Made by a program: the position numbers and the translations under genes
Notes under the pieces: model-generated
Database searches by the model: none
What the model saw: the letters and a program-made list of their open reading frames with translations, nothing else
What the model was told of the DNA's origin: nothing
Assembly (NCBI RefSeq): GCF_003194585.1
Contig: NZ_QHKZ01000003.1
Location: forward strand, 310,001 to 374,000
Direction of reading: 5' to 3'
Origin: Nocardioides daejeonensis
GTDB lineage: Bacteria; Actinomycetota; Actinomycetes; Propionibacteriales; Nocardioidaceae
Length of the DNA: 64,000 nucleotides
Shown here: positions 55,740-64,000 of the stretch, piece after piece
Layout: every line of letters begins with the position of its first letter
Numbering within the stretch: position 1 is the stretch's first letter

Positions 55740-55946
55740 GTGAACCTCGACCGAGCCGTCCTCGCCCTCGCCGGCACCATGGTGCTGCTCAGCGCCCTGC
55801 TCGCCGCGACGCTCTCTGCCTGGTGGCTGCTGCTGACCGCTTTCGTCGGCGCCAACCTGCTGCAGTCCAGCATCACCGGCTTCTGCCCCGCGGCCTACGT
55901 CTTCCGGCGCCTCGGCGTCCGCGACGGATGCGCCTTCAACGCCTGA
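55740..55946 (+). CDS. Small YgaP-like membrane protein (DUF2892)
   Basis: 68 residues from GTG 55740 with GGAAGGA upstream. Two membrane helices (AVLALAGTMVLLSALLAATL and WWLLLTAFVGANLLQS) are followed by the hallmark TGFCPAAYVFRRLGV with a Cys. This is the membrane module that in YgaP is attached to a rhodanese domain; here it is free-standing, in line with the sulfur context. Confidence 0.85.
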   Translation: MNLDRAVLALAGTMVLLSALLAATLSAWWLLLTAFVGANLLQSSITGFCPAAYVFRRLGVRDGCAFNA

Positions 55947-55968
55947 CTCCACGGAAGCGAGAACCATC

Positions 55969-56133
55969 ATGTGTCGTCCCGTCACCTGCAAGAAGTGCGG
56001 CCTGACCACGTGGGCCGGCTGCGGCATGCACGTCGATCAGGTCATGCGCAACGTGCCGAAGGCTGCGCGCTGCGCCGGCCACGAGAACGACCCGAAGGGG
56101 CCTGGACTGCTGAGCCGACTCCTCCGCAGATAA
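55969..56133 (+). CDS. 54-residue Cys-rich protein (putative zinc-binding)
   Basis: A short reading frame starting at ATG 55969, 22 bases after the YgaP-like gene. It begins MCRPVTCKKCGLTTWAGCG and continues to KAARCAGHEND. Five Cys and two His residues in CxxC and Cx3H-like spacing suggest a metal-binding knuckle. Codon use is that of the surrounding genes, and a strong hairpin follows the stop. The family looks familiar from actinobacterial genomes, but its function is unknown. Confidence 0.72.
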   Translation: MCRPVTCKKCGLTTWAGCGMHVDQVMRNVPKAARCAGHENDPKGPGLLSRLLRR

Positions 56134-56154
56134 CCGCCATCAGGTCCCGGTGAG

Positions 56155-56189
56155 CCGTGGGCGCCGAGCAATCCGCTCGGCGCCCACGG
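56155..56189. terminator. Bidirectional terminator
   Basis: A perfect 15-bp stem (CCGTGGGCGCCGAGC and complement) with a 5-base loop lies between the convergent small Cys-rich gene and the esterase gene. Confidence 0.85.
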
Positions 56190-56209
56190 CTGTTCCTACC
56201 GAGGGGTGG

Positions 56210-57139
56210 TCAGCTGGTGAAGAGCTCGTGCAGATACGCGCCGGCCTCCTCGAGCGCGACGCGTCCCTGCCCCATCACGCCGGCCAGATTGGCGGCGAAC
56301 GCGTGGATCTGACCGTCGTGGCGGCGTACCTCCACGGGCACGCCGGCCTCACGCAGTCGCTCCGCATAGGCCTCACCCTCGTCGCGCAGCGGGTCGAACT
56401 CTGCGGTGACCACGTAGGCGGCAGGCAGGCCGGCGAGCTCCTCGGCGAGCAGGGGCGAGACGCGGACGTCCTTCGCGTCGGCGGCGTAGTGGTCGCTGAA
56501 CCAGTCCATCAGCTCGGTGGTGAGGAAGTACCCGGCACCGTTCTCGCGGGATGACGGCGTGTCCCGCTCGAAGACCGTCACCGGGTAGAGCAGCACCTGG
56601 CCGACGAGATCCGGCCCACCGGCCGCCCGCGCGTCGAGGGCGACGACAGCAGCGAGGTTGCCACCGGCGCTGTCCCCGGCGACGGCGACGTTGGCGGGAT
56701 CGATGTCGAGCCGGTCTGCCTCCGCAGCCACCCAGCGGGTCACAGCAACGCAGTCCTCGACCGCGGCGGGGAACGGATGCTCGGGCGCCAGCCGGTAGTC
56801 GACCGAGACCACGACAGCCTTCGCCCGGTTGGCCAACAAGGTGCAGGGCCCGTCCACGACGGTGAGGTCACCGAGCACCCATCCGCCGCCGTGGAAGTAC
56901 ACCAACGCGGGGAAGGGTCCCTCGCCCTCAGGCGTGTAGACCCGCACCGGGATCTCGCCTGCCGCGCCGGGAACGGTGAGATCCCGTACGTCGGCGACCG
57001 GCTCGGGTGGCAGGCCGCACTGCTGCACCACTGCCTGATAGGTGGCCCGGGCGTCGGCCACGGACATCTCGTTGAGCGGCGGCACACCGGCATCGGCGAT
57101 GCTCTGGAGCCAGGCAGCAGCGTGGGGATCGAGGGGCAT
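56210..57139 (-). CDS. Alpha/beta hydrolase, HSL-family esterase
   Basis: 309 residues. It has the oxyanion motif HGGGW (83-87), nucleophile Ser157 in AGDSAGG, Asp249 in EFDPLRDEG and His279 in GQIHAF. It is a bacterial hormone-sensitive-lipase-type (family IV) carboxylesterase, probably cytosolic because no signal peptide is visible. It lies 25 bases after the small membrane protein at the end of the second MCE locus, so co-transcription is plausible. A lipid-ester substrate would fit but is inferred. Confidence 0.9.
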   Translation of the reverse strand: MPLDPHAAAWLQSIADAGVPPLNEMSVADARATYQAVVQQCGLPPEPVADVRDLTVPGAAGEIPVRVYTPEGEGPFPALVYFHGGGWVLGDLTVVDGPCTLLANRAKAVVVSVDYRLAPEHPFPAAVEDCVAVTRWVAAEADRLDIDPANVAVAGDSAGGNLAAVVALDARAAGGPDLVGQVLLYPVTVFERDTPSSRENGAGYFLTTELMDWFSDHYAADAKDVRVSPLLAEELAGLPAAYVVTAEFDPLRDEGEAYAERLREAGVPVEVRRHDGQIHAFAANLAGVMGQGRVALEEAGAYLHELFTS

Positions 57140-57164
57140 GAAGGACCTTTCGCGGGACGGGCGT

Positions 57165-57386
57165 TCAGTTGACGACGAGCAGCACGAAGGCGGCCAGGAA
57201 GAAGACGACCGAGAGCACCTGACAGGTCAGTGCTCCTCGGCGCAGGACGGCGATCCGCTCGTCGCGCTCCTGGCCCTGGATCGCATCGACCACCAGCGAG
57301 TCGGCCTGTGCCCTCCCCCAGGCACCGAGCGGAAGCAGGATGCAGGCGACCAACAGGCAGGTGGCGACGTCGAGGTAGCCCATCAT
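57165..57386 (-). CDS. Small two-helix membrane protein
   Basis: 73 residues. Helix 1 is LDVATCLLVACILLPLGAWG and helix 2 is CQVLSVVFFLAAFVLLVV, joined by a charged loop (QGQERDERIAVLRRG). The start overlaps the parvulin-like gene by ATGA. No family is recognised. Tight coupling suggests a subunit of the adjacent MCE/MMPL assembly. Confidence 0.65.
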   Translation of the reverse strand: MMGYLDVATCLLVACILLPLGAWGRAQADSLVVDAIQGQERDERIAVLRRGALTCQVLSVVFFLAAFVLLVVN

Positions 57387-58399
57387 CGGTCGGCCCCCGT
57401 CCCCTGCCCGTCGTACTCCTGCCAGGTCGTCACCGCGTCCGGGTCATCGGGACGGTAGGAGTCGGCGTACTCGATGTCGGCCTTGCGGAGCCGGGCCGAC
57501 AGCCACCCGCTCCACGCCGCCTGCGCCTTCTCCGCGGCCAGCGTCTTGCGCAGTTCGCTGCGCACGCCGGCGAAGGTGGCCTTCCTCGGCGGCAGCACCT
57601 CCGCGACGACGCCGACGTTCCACCCCTGCGGGCCCTGGACCGGTCCGTAGGCGCCGCCGGCCGCGGTCGAGAAGACCACCTTGGCGACCGCGGGAACCAG
57701 GTCCGACCGGCTGACCGGACCGAGCGCGCCGCCCAGGTCTCGGGTGGCGCCGTCGATGCTGCGAGCCCGGGCCAGCTCCGCGACCCGCGCACCGCCGTCG
57801 AGCTCGCTGCGCAGCTGCTTCGCCTCCCGGCGCTCGGAGACCACGATGTTGTTGACGTCGCGGCGCTCGGGCAGGTCCAGCTGGGCGCGCCGCTCCTCGA
57901 AGGCGGCACGGAGCTCCTCCTTCGACACGGTCACGTCACCGGCGATGACCTCCAGCAGCAGGCGCAGCTCCAGCTGCCGGCGGATCTCGTTGCGCACCGC
58001 GGTCTCCGAGGTGTTGACGTTGCCGAGCGAGTCGAGGAACGCCTCGCGGTCGTCACCGAACTGGGCAGCGACGAAGTCGGCGAGCGCCCGGTCGACCTCC
58101 TTGTCGGCGACCTCGACCCCCTCCTCCTCGACCGCCTTCTCGAGCACGATGCCGATCGCCATGGACTTGGCCGCCTGCCGACGGAAACCGTCACGACCCT
58201 TCTCGTCGCTCGGCTCCTGGATCCCGTAGAGGGCGCGCAGTGAATCGTTGCGCGCGTCCAGGGCGTCGACCGTGACGATCTGCTCCCCCACCCGGAGTGC
58301 CGCATCATCAGGCAGGTCGTCCTGCCAGGGTCGCCAGATCATCAGCACTCCCGCGACCAGGAGCACCAGCGCTGCACCACCGGCAACGACGCGGTTCAT
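57383..58399 (-). CDS. Membrane-anchored parvulin-like (SurA/PpiC-type) chaperone
   Basis: 338 residues from ATG 58399, overlapping the MMPL gene by ATGA. It has an N-terminal anchor (ALVLLVAGVLMIW), a SurA_N-like helical chaperone region (about 35-200, with a typical KEELRAAFEERRAQL transition), and a parvulin-type domain (VNNIVVSERREAKQLRSEL ... ARARSIDGATRDLGGALGPVSR ... FSTAAGGAYGPVQGPQGWNV). It probably folds an exported partner, such as the MCE or MMPL extracytoplasmic domains. Peptidyl-prolyl isomerase activity is uncertain. Confidence 0.82.
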   Translation of the reverse strand: MNRVVAGGAALVLLVAGVLMIWRPWQDDLPDDAALRVGEQIVTVDALDARNDSLRALYGIQEPSDEKGRDGFRRQAAKSMAIGIVLEKAVEEEGVEVADKEVDRALADFVAAQFGDDREAFLDSLGNVNTSETAVRNEIRRQLELRLLLEVIAGDVTVSKEELRAAFEERRAQLDLPERRDVNNIVVSERREAKQLRSELDGGARVAELARARSIDGATRDLGGALGPVSRSDLVPAVAKVVFSTAAGGAYGPVQGPQGWNVGVVAEVLPPRKATFAGVRSELRKTLAAEKAQAAWSGWLSARLRKADIEYADSYRPDDPDAVTTWQEYDGQGTGADR

Positions 58400-60738
58400 C
58401 GGACCACCTCCAGGGGCTGGGATCGAACGGGCTCGGGCTCGGGCTCGGTGGCGCCGCCGCGCGAAGGCGATGCTGGCGCGGCGACGGCCCATACGACGAG
58501 GCGCGCGGTGCCGAGGGAGACGATGACGGTGCCGGCGAGAAGCAGGCCGAAGCCGCGGATCAGGCCGAGGTCGGAGAGGGCAAGCACGGCATAGCCGGTC
58601 GCCGTCGCGGCGGCGGCGAGATCCACCGATCGCATGATCCGGCGGTCGCCGACCCGTGCCCCGTGCGCCAGCACCACCGCGAACTCGCAGGCAACTGCCG
58701 CCGTGAGCGAGCCGAGTCCGGCAGTCATCGGGGTGAGCGCGACGTCGGCCAGCACCATGACCGCCATCACGAGACCGGAGGCGATCACGGCCGTCACCAC
58801 GGCAAGCAGGGCGTCGCGACGCCTGCTGAGCACCAGCAGCAGCGCGAGGCCCGCGGCGACGATCCCCAGGGCGGCCGTGAGCAGCCGGTCGTCCTGCATC
58901 GCCGCGTGTGCGTCGACGGCGATCACCGGCAACCCCGCCAGCCGGACGTCGACTCCGGCCGGGGCGGACCTCGCCACACCGTCCAGGTAGTGCCGCAGCT
59001 CTCGCAACGCGTCGACGTCGTCGAGGGAGACGCCGTACACCATGACCGCGAGATCCCGATCGGTCGAGACCACGCTGGAGGCTAGGTAGCCGGGGAGGAG
59101 CCGCAGCGCGGCGCTCACCTGCTCGGGTGTGGGGTCGGAGCCGAGGAACGAGAGCACGTCCGGCGGGGAGAGCACCGGCGTGAGTGCGTCTCCGTGGGTC
59201 GCGATGATGTCGCGACGCGCGGTGGTCATCCAACCGATCGCGTCGGGAGCCAGCACGTCCTCGCCGGAGATCGCCACGCTGACCTCGCCGGACGCACCCA
59301 TCACACGCTCGACGCTGCGCGCCTTGTCGAACTCGTCGAGCCCGGAGGCGAGCGAGCGGAAGTCGGATTGGATGCTCAGCGTCGGGAAGAGCACCCAGCC
59401 CACCGCCGCCGCAAGCGTCGGAACCGCCAGGATGACGAGGCGCACGCCGCGGGATGCCTGCGCGGCGGTCGTCGCCGTCGCACCGGGCGCGGACTCCCCC
59501 TGCTCCGGGTGCGCCTCGGATGCGGCGGCGGGCAGCCAGCGCTGCGCAAGGACCGAGACCAGCACGGTGACCAGGAGCCCGATCCCGAGGCTGATGCCGA
59601 GGTCGGCCACGGCGGGGACCGGTGAGATGGCCAGAGCCGCGAAGCCGGCCGCCGATGCGAGCGCCGCAGCCAGCACGGTCCGTACGCCGACGCCCCGGTG
59701 GAGATAGGTCATGAAGTCGGAGCCGATCCCCAGCAGGACGGGCAGGAACGCGACCGCAGTCAGCGCCAGCGGGCGACCGACCCATCCGGCGAGGGACAGC
59801 GTGCAGGCGGTGCCGAGCAGGCTGGCGCCCAGCGGCAGCAGCCTCCAGCGACGCCGGGTCCAGCTGGTCAACAGGAACCAGAGGCCGACTGCCACAGCGG
59901 CGGCAGCGCCGAGCACCGGGATCTCGTGACGCATCTGCTCACCGAGCGCCGCGACGACGGCCGGGACGCCGGTGACCGACGTGCGACTGGCCGCGATGTC
60001 ACTGTCGTCGACGGTCTGGCGCACGGCCTCGACCAGCGCCTCGGTCTCGCTCTGGCGCAGCGAGGCATCGGGCCGCACCAGGATCGCAAGCGCGTCCGCG
60101 CGCGGCACCAGGAAGTCCCACTGCGGCCGGGGATCGCCCTCGTCGTTGAAGATCACGCGGTCTACGAATGCCTGGTTGTGCAGGGTGGGCAGCCCGCCGG
60201 GGAGACCCTGCGAGAGGAGCGCGGCGTACCGCTCGTCGAACCGCCGTGTGGCTGCTTTGCCGGCGGACCTGATCTCGGCCTCGCTGGCACCACGGCTCCG
60301 TGCCCGCTGTTCCGCGCGGCCGATCAGCCCGTCGCGATAGCCGCTGAGCTCGGCGAGGAAGACCTGCGCCTGACCGGCGATCTGGTTGAGCACCGTACCC
60401 GGCCCGTAGACCCGCGCCACGTCGGGCAGTGCGGCAAGCTCACCTTCCAGGCGGAGCAGCACAGGCAGGCTCTCCTTGCCCACCAGTGTTCCCGGCTGGG
60501 CGGACTCCAGCAGCACCACGATGGGATCGCCGCCGAACTCCTCCGCCACCTCGATGGTGGCGGAGACCGAGTCCGCGTCGCGCGGCACGAACTCCTCGAC
60601 GCCCGTCTCGACCTCGACCCTGGCCAGTCCGAGCACTATGCCGGTGAGCAGCACCGGAGCACCGGCGAGGAGGAGCAGCCGTCTCCCTGCGCCGCCCCCG
60701 AGGGGACGGCGCAGGGAGCTCAGGTTCGGCATCCTCAT
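58396..60738 (-). CDS. RND/MMPL-type transporter in the second MCE locus
   Basis: 780 residues. It has the twin arrangement of a single helix, a large loop and a five-helix block, seen twice. The first loop begins VETGVEEFVPRDADS. The first block includes VAFLPVLLGIGSDFMTYLHRG with an acidic residue suited to proton coupling, and the second includes LGSLTAAVACEFAVVLAHGARVG. It differs clearly from the MMPL protein at 53576. ATGA overlaps tie it to an MCE gene upstream and the parvulin-like gene downstream. Confidence 0.86.
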   Translation of the reverse strand: MRMPNLSSLRRPLGGGAGRRLLLLAGAPVLLTGIVLGLARVEVETGVEEFVPRDADSVSATIEVAEEFGGDPIVVLLESAQPGTLVGKESLPVLLRLEGELAALPDVARVYGPGTVLNQIAGQAQVFLAELSGYRDGLIGRAEQRARSRGASEAEIRSAGKAATRRFDERYAALLSQGLPGGLPTLHNQAFVDRVIFNDEGDPRPQWDFLVPRADALAILVRPDASLRQSETEALVEAVRQTVDDSDIAASRTSVTGVPAVVAALGEQMRHEIPVLGAAAAVAVGLWFLLTSWTRRRWRLLPLGASLLGTACTLSLAGWVGRPLALTAVAFLPVLLGIGSDFMTYLHRGVGVRTVLAAALASAAGFAALAISPVPAVADLGISLGIGLLVTVLVSVLAQRWLPAAASEAHPEQGESAPGATATTAAQASRGVRLVILAVPTLAAAVGWVLFPTLSIQSDFRSLASGLDEFDKARSVERVMGASGEVSVAISGEDVLAPDAIGWMTTARRDIIATHGDALTPVLSPPDVLSFLGSDPTPEQVSAALRLLPGYLASSVVSTDRDLAVMVYGVSLDDVDALRELRHYLDGVARSAPAGVDVRLAGLPVIAVDAHAAMQDDRLLTAALGIVAAGLALLLVLSRRRDALLAVVTAVIASGLVMAVMVLADVALTPMTAGLGSLTAAVACEFAVVLAHGARVGDRRIMRSVDLAAAATATGYAVLALSDLGLIRGFGLLLAGTVIVSLGTARLVVWAVAAPASPSRGGATEPEPEPVRSQPLEVVR

Positions 60739-62027
60739 CGCGGGATCGGCTCCTCCTCGATCCGCGGGTACTCACCCTGGAAGTTGCGCGGGCGCAGGTG
60801 CGCGCCCGGATCCGGGTAGGGGTTGTACATCGTGCCGACCTTGAGCGGCACCGGGAGGTTGAGCGTGTTGGCGCTGAAGACCGGCTTGACCCGTGCGATC
60901 GGGCCGTTCTGGTCGTGGCCGCCGGCGAACTCGATGAAGTTCGACCAGTACGAGACCATGTCGCGCCCGTACGGCGACATGTACGCGAGCATCGGGTTCA
61001 GGTCCGCGAGGTTCACCTCGAGCGTGTCCCAGAGCGGCGACGCGGCCTCCTGGAACGGGCTCAGCCGGGTCAGCGTCGCCGGCGCCCGGGTGAGGGTGCG
61101 GTCCAGGGAGGGCAGCGCGCCGCGTAGGTCACGCGTGGTGGCCGGCAGCTCCCGCAACGCGCGGTCGAGGTCCGGCGCCGAGGCACGCAGGTTGGCCGAG
61201 ACCCGCCCCAGTGGGTCGGCGAGCTCGTCCAGGCTGTGGCTGGCCGCCTCGGTGCGGGCCAGCAGCGGGGGCAGCTCCCGGACGACGGCCTCGACGTCGG
61301 CACGCTGCCCGCTGGTGACCTTGGTCAACCGCTGCGCATCCCGCACCATGTCGACGATCCGGCCCTGCTGCGTGTCCAGGGCGTCGAGCACCTGCGTCGC
61401 CGACCCGACGAGCTTGCGCAGGTCCTCCGACTGTGCGGCGAGCGCCTTCAGCGCACCCGCGCTCCCACCCAGGTCACCCAGGCCCGTGAGCACGGCGTCC
61501 ACGTCGTCCTGGCGTCCCGCGGTCGATCGGCCGCCCGAGCGCACCAGCTGTGTGAGGTCCGCACGCGTCTCGTCGTCCAGGCTGCTCAAGACGTCGTTGA
61601 GCTGCACGCTGCCCTGGACCGCCTCGGCAGGGAGCGTGTCTCCGTTGGCGTACTCGCGGCCCTCACCATCGGTGATCTCGAGATAGGTCTCCTCGATCAT
61701 CGTCTTGTTGCGCACGGTGACCGTGGCACCCTCGTGGAGCGGCGCGATGTCGTCGTCGAGCTCGAGCGTGACCATCGCGGTGCGGCCCTGGACGTCGATC
61801 TTCTCGATCTGGCCGACCTCGACTCCGGCGATGCGCACGTCGGACTGGAAGACCAGGTTGTCGAGGTCGGCGACCGGGACGGTCACCTGGTAACCGGCGC
61901 GCGAGACCACCGGGAGCTTTCCACCGGCCTGCAGCCAAAGGAAGCTGAAGATCGTGGCGCACAGTGCGACGAACGCGACGACCGTCAGGGCCCGAAGCTT
62001 GGGCGCCACGGCGTGGGGGATCCTCAT
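60735..62027 (-). CDS. MCE/MlaD family protein, second locus, third visible member
   Basis: 430 residues. N-terminal anchor LTVVAFVALCATIFSFLWLQ, then an MCE domain (VRIAGVEVGQIEKIDV; ATVTVRNKTMIEETYLEI), a long helical region and a C-terminal tail with MSPYGRDMVSYWSNFIEF and MYNPYPDPGAHL. Overlaps by ATGA at both ends. Its length and domain order match the actinobacterial Mce proteins, but it is not assigned to a letter. Confidence 0.87.
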   Translation of the reverse strand: MRIPHAVAPKLRALTVVAFVALCATIFSFLWLQAGGKLPVVSRAGYQVTVPVADLDNLVFQSDVRIAGVEVGQIEKIDVQGRTAMVTLELDDDIAPLHEGATVTVRNKTMIEETYLEITDGEGREYANGDTLPAEAVQGSVQLNDVLSSLDDETRADLTQLVRSGGRSTAGRQDDVDAVLTGLGDLGGSAGALKALAAQSEDLRKLVGSATQVLDALDTQQGRIVDMVRDAQRLTKVTSGQRADVEAVVRELPPLLARTEAASHSLDELADPLGRVSANLRASAPDLDRALRELPATTRDLRGALPSLDRTLTRAPATLTRLSPFQEAASPLWDTLEVNLADLNPMLAYMSPYGRDMVSYWSNFIEFAGGHDQNGPIARVKPVFSANTLNLPVPLKVGTMYNPYPDPGAHLRPRNFQGEYPRIEEEPIPR

Positions 62028-63256
62028 CGCTGGCCTCCTGAACCCAACGGGAGCGACTGGGTCGCCGAGACGGTGAACAGGCCACGCAGGATGCCGCGGT
62101 TGGCATCGCGCAGGCTTGCTACCGAGTTGGTGTTGTAGACGAACGCCGCCACGTCGTCGAGCCGCGGCACAGCGTGAGCGGTCAACGGTTGTGCGTTGCG
62201 GCTCAACGGTCGCAGGTCACCCGCGATCGCCCGCACGCTGGGAGCAGCCTGCCTCAGGTCGCCCACCACCGGGCCGGCCTTGTCGAGCACCGGCCGGGCG
62301 TCGTCGAGGAAGTCGTCGAGCTCGTCCACGCTGTCACCGAAGCGTCGCAGCGCGCCGGGCAGCTCGTCGCTGGCCTCGTGCACGTTGGCCAGTGTCGGGT
62401 TCAGCTCGCCGGCCAGCTTCGTGACCGCGACCGACGTCGTGCGCAGGTCCGCGGAGAGCTCCGGCAGCTGCGCGATGGTCGCGTCCAGATCGCCGCTGCG
62501 CCCTGCCACCGTGTGCAGGGTGGTGCTCAGCGAGCGCGCCATCCGGGCCAGCCGCTCATCGTTGGCACCGGCGGCCTCGGAGACGTCGGCGAGGGCGTTG
62601 ACCAGCCTGGCCAACGTCTCGCGGCGGGTCTCCAGCCGGGTCATCACGGGCTGCAGCTCCTCAAGCAGCCGGCGCGTCTGCGCCAGCCCGTCCGGCAGTT
62701 GCCGCTTCGCGTTGACGAGCGCGACGTCAGACTCGGAGAGCAGGCTGCTCAGCGCTGCCTGCGCGTTGGAGTCGAGGTGGGACAAGACGTCGTCGACCTG
62801 CACCGGGGAGACCGTCTGCTCGACCGGCACCGTGTCACCGTCGCCGAGCTTCGCCGCGTCAGTGGAGCCTGGACTGATCTCGATGTACATGTCGTTGAGC
62901 GGGCTCTTGGGTCGCAGCAACAGGGTTGCGTCCTCGCGCACCACCTGGTCCGAGTCGATCCGCAGCTCCAGCCGAGCCTTGCCGTCGCGGGTCACCTCGG
63001 CCGAGCGGATGTCACCGACCTCGACGCCGGCGATGCGCACCTCCTGGCCGTTGCCCGGACTGATCGCCGCCGCCTCGTCGAAGACGGCGTAGACCGTGTA
63101 GCGGTCCTCCCACGGCGGGTTGAAGCGCTGGTGGGCGAGGAAGTAGCCGGCGAAGAGGGTGCCCAGCACGACCAGCACGCCGATGGCCGTCAGGTTGCGC
63201 CCGAGACCTGGTTCGCTGAGCGTGCGCTCCCAGAGGCGCGCAAGGGATCGACTCAT
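62024..63256 (-). CDS. MCE/MlaD family protein, second locus, second visible member
   Basis: 410 residues. N-terminal anchor TAIGVLVVLGTLFAGYFLA, MCE domain (VRIAGVEVGDIRSAEV, LLLRPKSPLNDMYIEI), then long helices rich in Leu, Ala and Asp forming the predicted needle. Coupled by ATGA to both neighbours. It is expected to sit with its partners as a tunnel spanning the periplasm-like space. Confidence 0.87.
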   Translation of the reverse strand: MSRSLARLWERTLSEPGLGRNLTAIGVLVVLGTLFAGYFLAHQRFNPPWEDRYTVYAVFDEAAAISPGNGQEVRIAGVEVGDIRSAEVTRDGKARLELRIDSDQVVREDATLLLRPKSPLNDMYIEISPGSTDAAKLGDGDTVPVEQTVSPVQVDDVLSHLDSNAQAALSSLLSESDVALVNAKRQLPDGLAQTRRLLEELQPVMTRLETRRETLARLVNALADVSEAAGANDERLARMARSLSTTLHTVAGRSGDLDATIAQLPELSADLRTTSVAVTKLAGELNPTLANVHEASDELPGALRRFGDSVDELDDFLDDARPVLDKAGPVVGDLRQAAPSVRAIAGDLRPLSRNAQPLTAHAVPRLDDVAAFVYNTNSVASLRDANRGILRGLFTVSATQSLPLGSGGQR

Positions 63257-63999
63257 TGCTGGACTCCCGTGGCGTAGGCGGAGAAGAGCTGCTCCAGGCT
63301 GATCGGCAGCCCCGCCAACGAGGCAGGCCCGACCGCGGGCTGGAAGGAGATCATGGAACCGTTGACATCGGCCGAGTTCGCCGCGGCGAGGTTCGACAGC
63401 ATGTAGCCGAGCTCCTTGTAGAGCGGGCGGTCCGCGCCGCCCTTCGCGTACTCGTCCGTGCCGTGCCAGGGCGACATCAGCTGGCCGATGATCGGCCCGT
63501 TGACCCGGTCGAGCACCGGGCCGCGGACGTTGTCGACGGTGGCGTCGAGATCGCGCGCGGTGGGAACCAGCGTGTGCACCAGCGGCCGCGCATCGCGCAG
63601 GACGCCGCGGAGGTCACCGACCACCGGCCGCGCCTTGGCAAGCACCGGGGCTGCTCGGTCGAGCACGCGTGCCAGCTCGTGCACCGCGGGCCGTGCCGGC
63701 TCCGCAGTCTCCTCCAGCGTGGTCAGCACCCCGTCGAGCTCGTCGAGCATCTGGCTGGTCTCCTCCAACGTGCCCGGCATGCTCCGGGTCACCGAGGCCA
63801 GGTCGTCGCGGCGGCTCTCCAGCACACGCGTCACTGCCGCGAGATCGGTCACGCTGTTGCCCAGGTCGGCATTGCGGGAGGAGAGCACGGTCGAGGCGTT
63901 CTCGAGGCCCGACACCAGCCGGCTGAGATCGCGACGTGGCTGGGTGCCCTGCAGACCGGCAAGCACCTCGCCGGTGGAGCGCAATGGCGCCGGCGCACT
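63253..63999 (-). CDS. MCE family protein, C-terminal part (5' end beyond window)
   Basis: The reading frame stays open to the window edge, so the start and probably the MCE domain lie outside. About 249 codons are visible: helical segments (LARVLDRAAPVLAKARPVVGDL) and a tail with PLYKELGYMLSNLAAAN, as in Mce C-terminal regions. It overlaps the next gene by ATGA. An apparent internal TTG start at 63984 is not needed. Confidence 0.8.
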   Translation of the reverse strand, partial: SAPAPLRSTGEVLAGLQGTQPRRDLSRLVSGLENASTVLSSRNADLGNSVTDLAAVTRVLESRRDDLASVTRSMPGTLEETSQMLDELDGVLTTLEETAEPARPAVHELARVLDRAAPVLAKARPVVGDLRGVLRDARPLVHTLVPTARDLDATVDNVRGPVLDRVNGPIIGQLMSPWHGTDEYAKGGADRPLYKELGYMLSNLAAANSADVNGSMISFQPAVGPASLAGLPISLEQLFSAYATGVQQ

Positions 64000-64000
64000 C

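Overview
The window is a high-G+C actinobacterial chromosome segment. The strong third-position G/C bias, the mce/yrbE/mkl lipid-import genes, the HadA/HadB-like MaoC dehydratases, the rpoB sequence (its rifampicin region falls on the same residue numbers as in Mycobacterium tuberculosis) and many GTG/TTG starts point to Actinomycetes. The overall style resembles Nocardioides and its relatives (inference). Genes are dense, and no gene-free stretch exceeds 300 bases.

Region 1 (1-24.8 kb) is the transcription/translation core, almost all on the minus strand: tRNA-Trp, secE, nusG, rplK, rplA, an exported protein, rplJ, rplL, then a complete mce operon (mkl, two yrbE permeases, six mce genes, two Mce-associated membrane proteins), then rpoB and rpoC. 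The mce operon sits between rplL and rpoB, where M. tuberculosis keeps only the orphan ATPase gene mkl (mceG).

Region 2 (24.8-34.9 kb) is housekeeping: a class I aminotransferase, adenosine deaminase, murB with two MaoC-type dehydratase genes, rpmG, tRNA-Met, tRNA-Thr, an amidase, lrgAB, tag, and a membrane protein/ECF sigma pair.

Region 3 (34.8-50.2 kb) is an aromatic-catabolism island. A two-component flavin monooxygenase of the HpaB/PheA1 type is encoded with two flavin reductases and a stand-alone FAD-synthetase domain. Catechol ring cleavage follows (catB, catA, catC), then pcaD and pcaF, with IclR and LysR regulators. A divergent homogentisate unit (hmgA // unknown gene-fahA) completes the island. 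Together these genes would take phenol-like substrates and tyrosine/phenylalanine catabolites to TCA intermediates. The 3-oxoadipate CoA-transferase and a recognisable maleylacetoacetate isomerase are not in the window.

Region 4 (50.3-56.2 kb) is a reactive-sulfur module: a CstR-like repressor diverges from a persulfide-dioxygenase/rhodanese fusion, a TauE-type exporter, an MMPL transporter, a YgaP-like membrane peptide and a 54-residue Cys-rich protein. A near-consensus promoter there carries a palindromic operator in its spacer.

Region 5 (56.2-64 kb) is a second, unusual MCE locus. Three MCE genes are translationally coupled to an RND/MMPL transporter, a parvulin-like chaperone and a small membrane protein, followed by an esterase.

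Several families of short palindromic or tandem repeats sit at gene ends. One of them is also found in frame inside a coding sequence.
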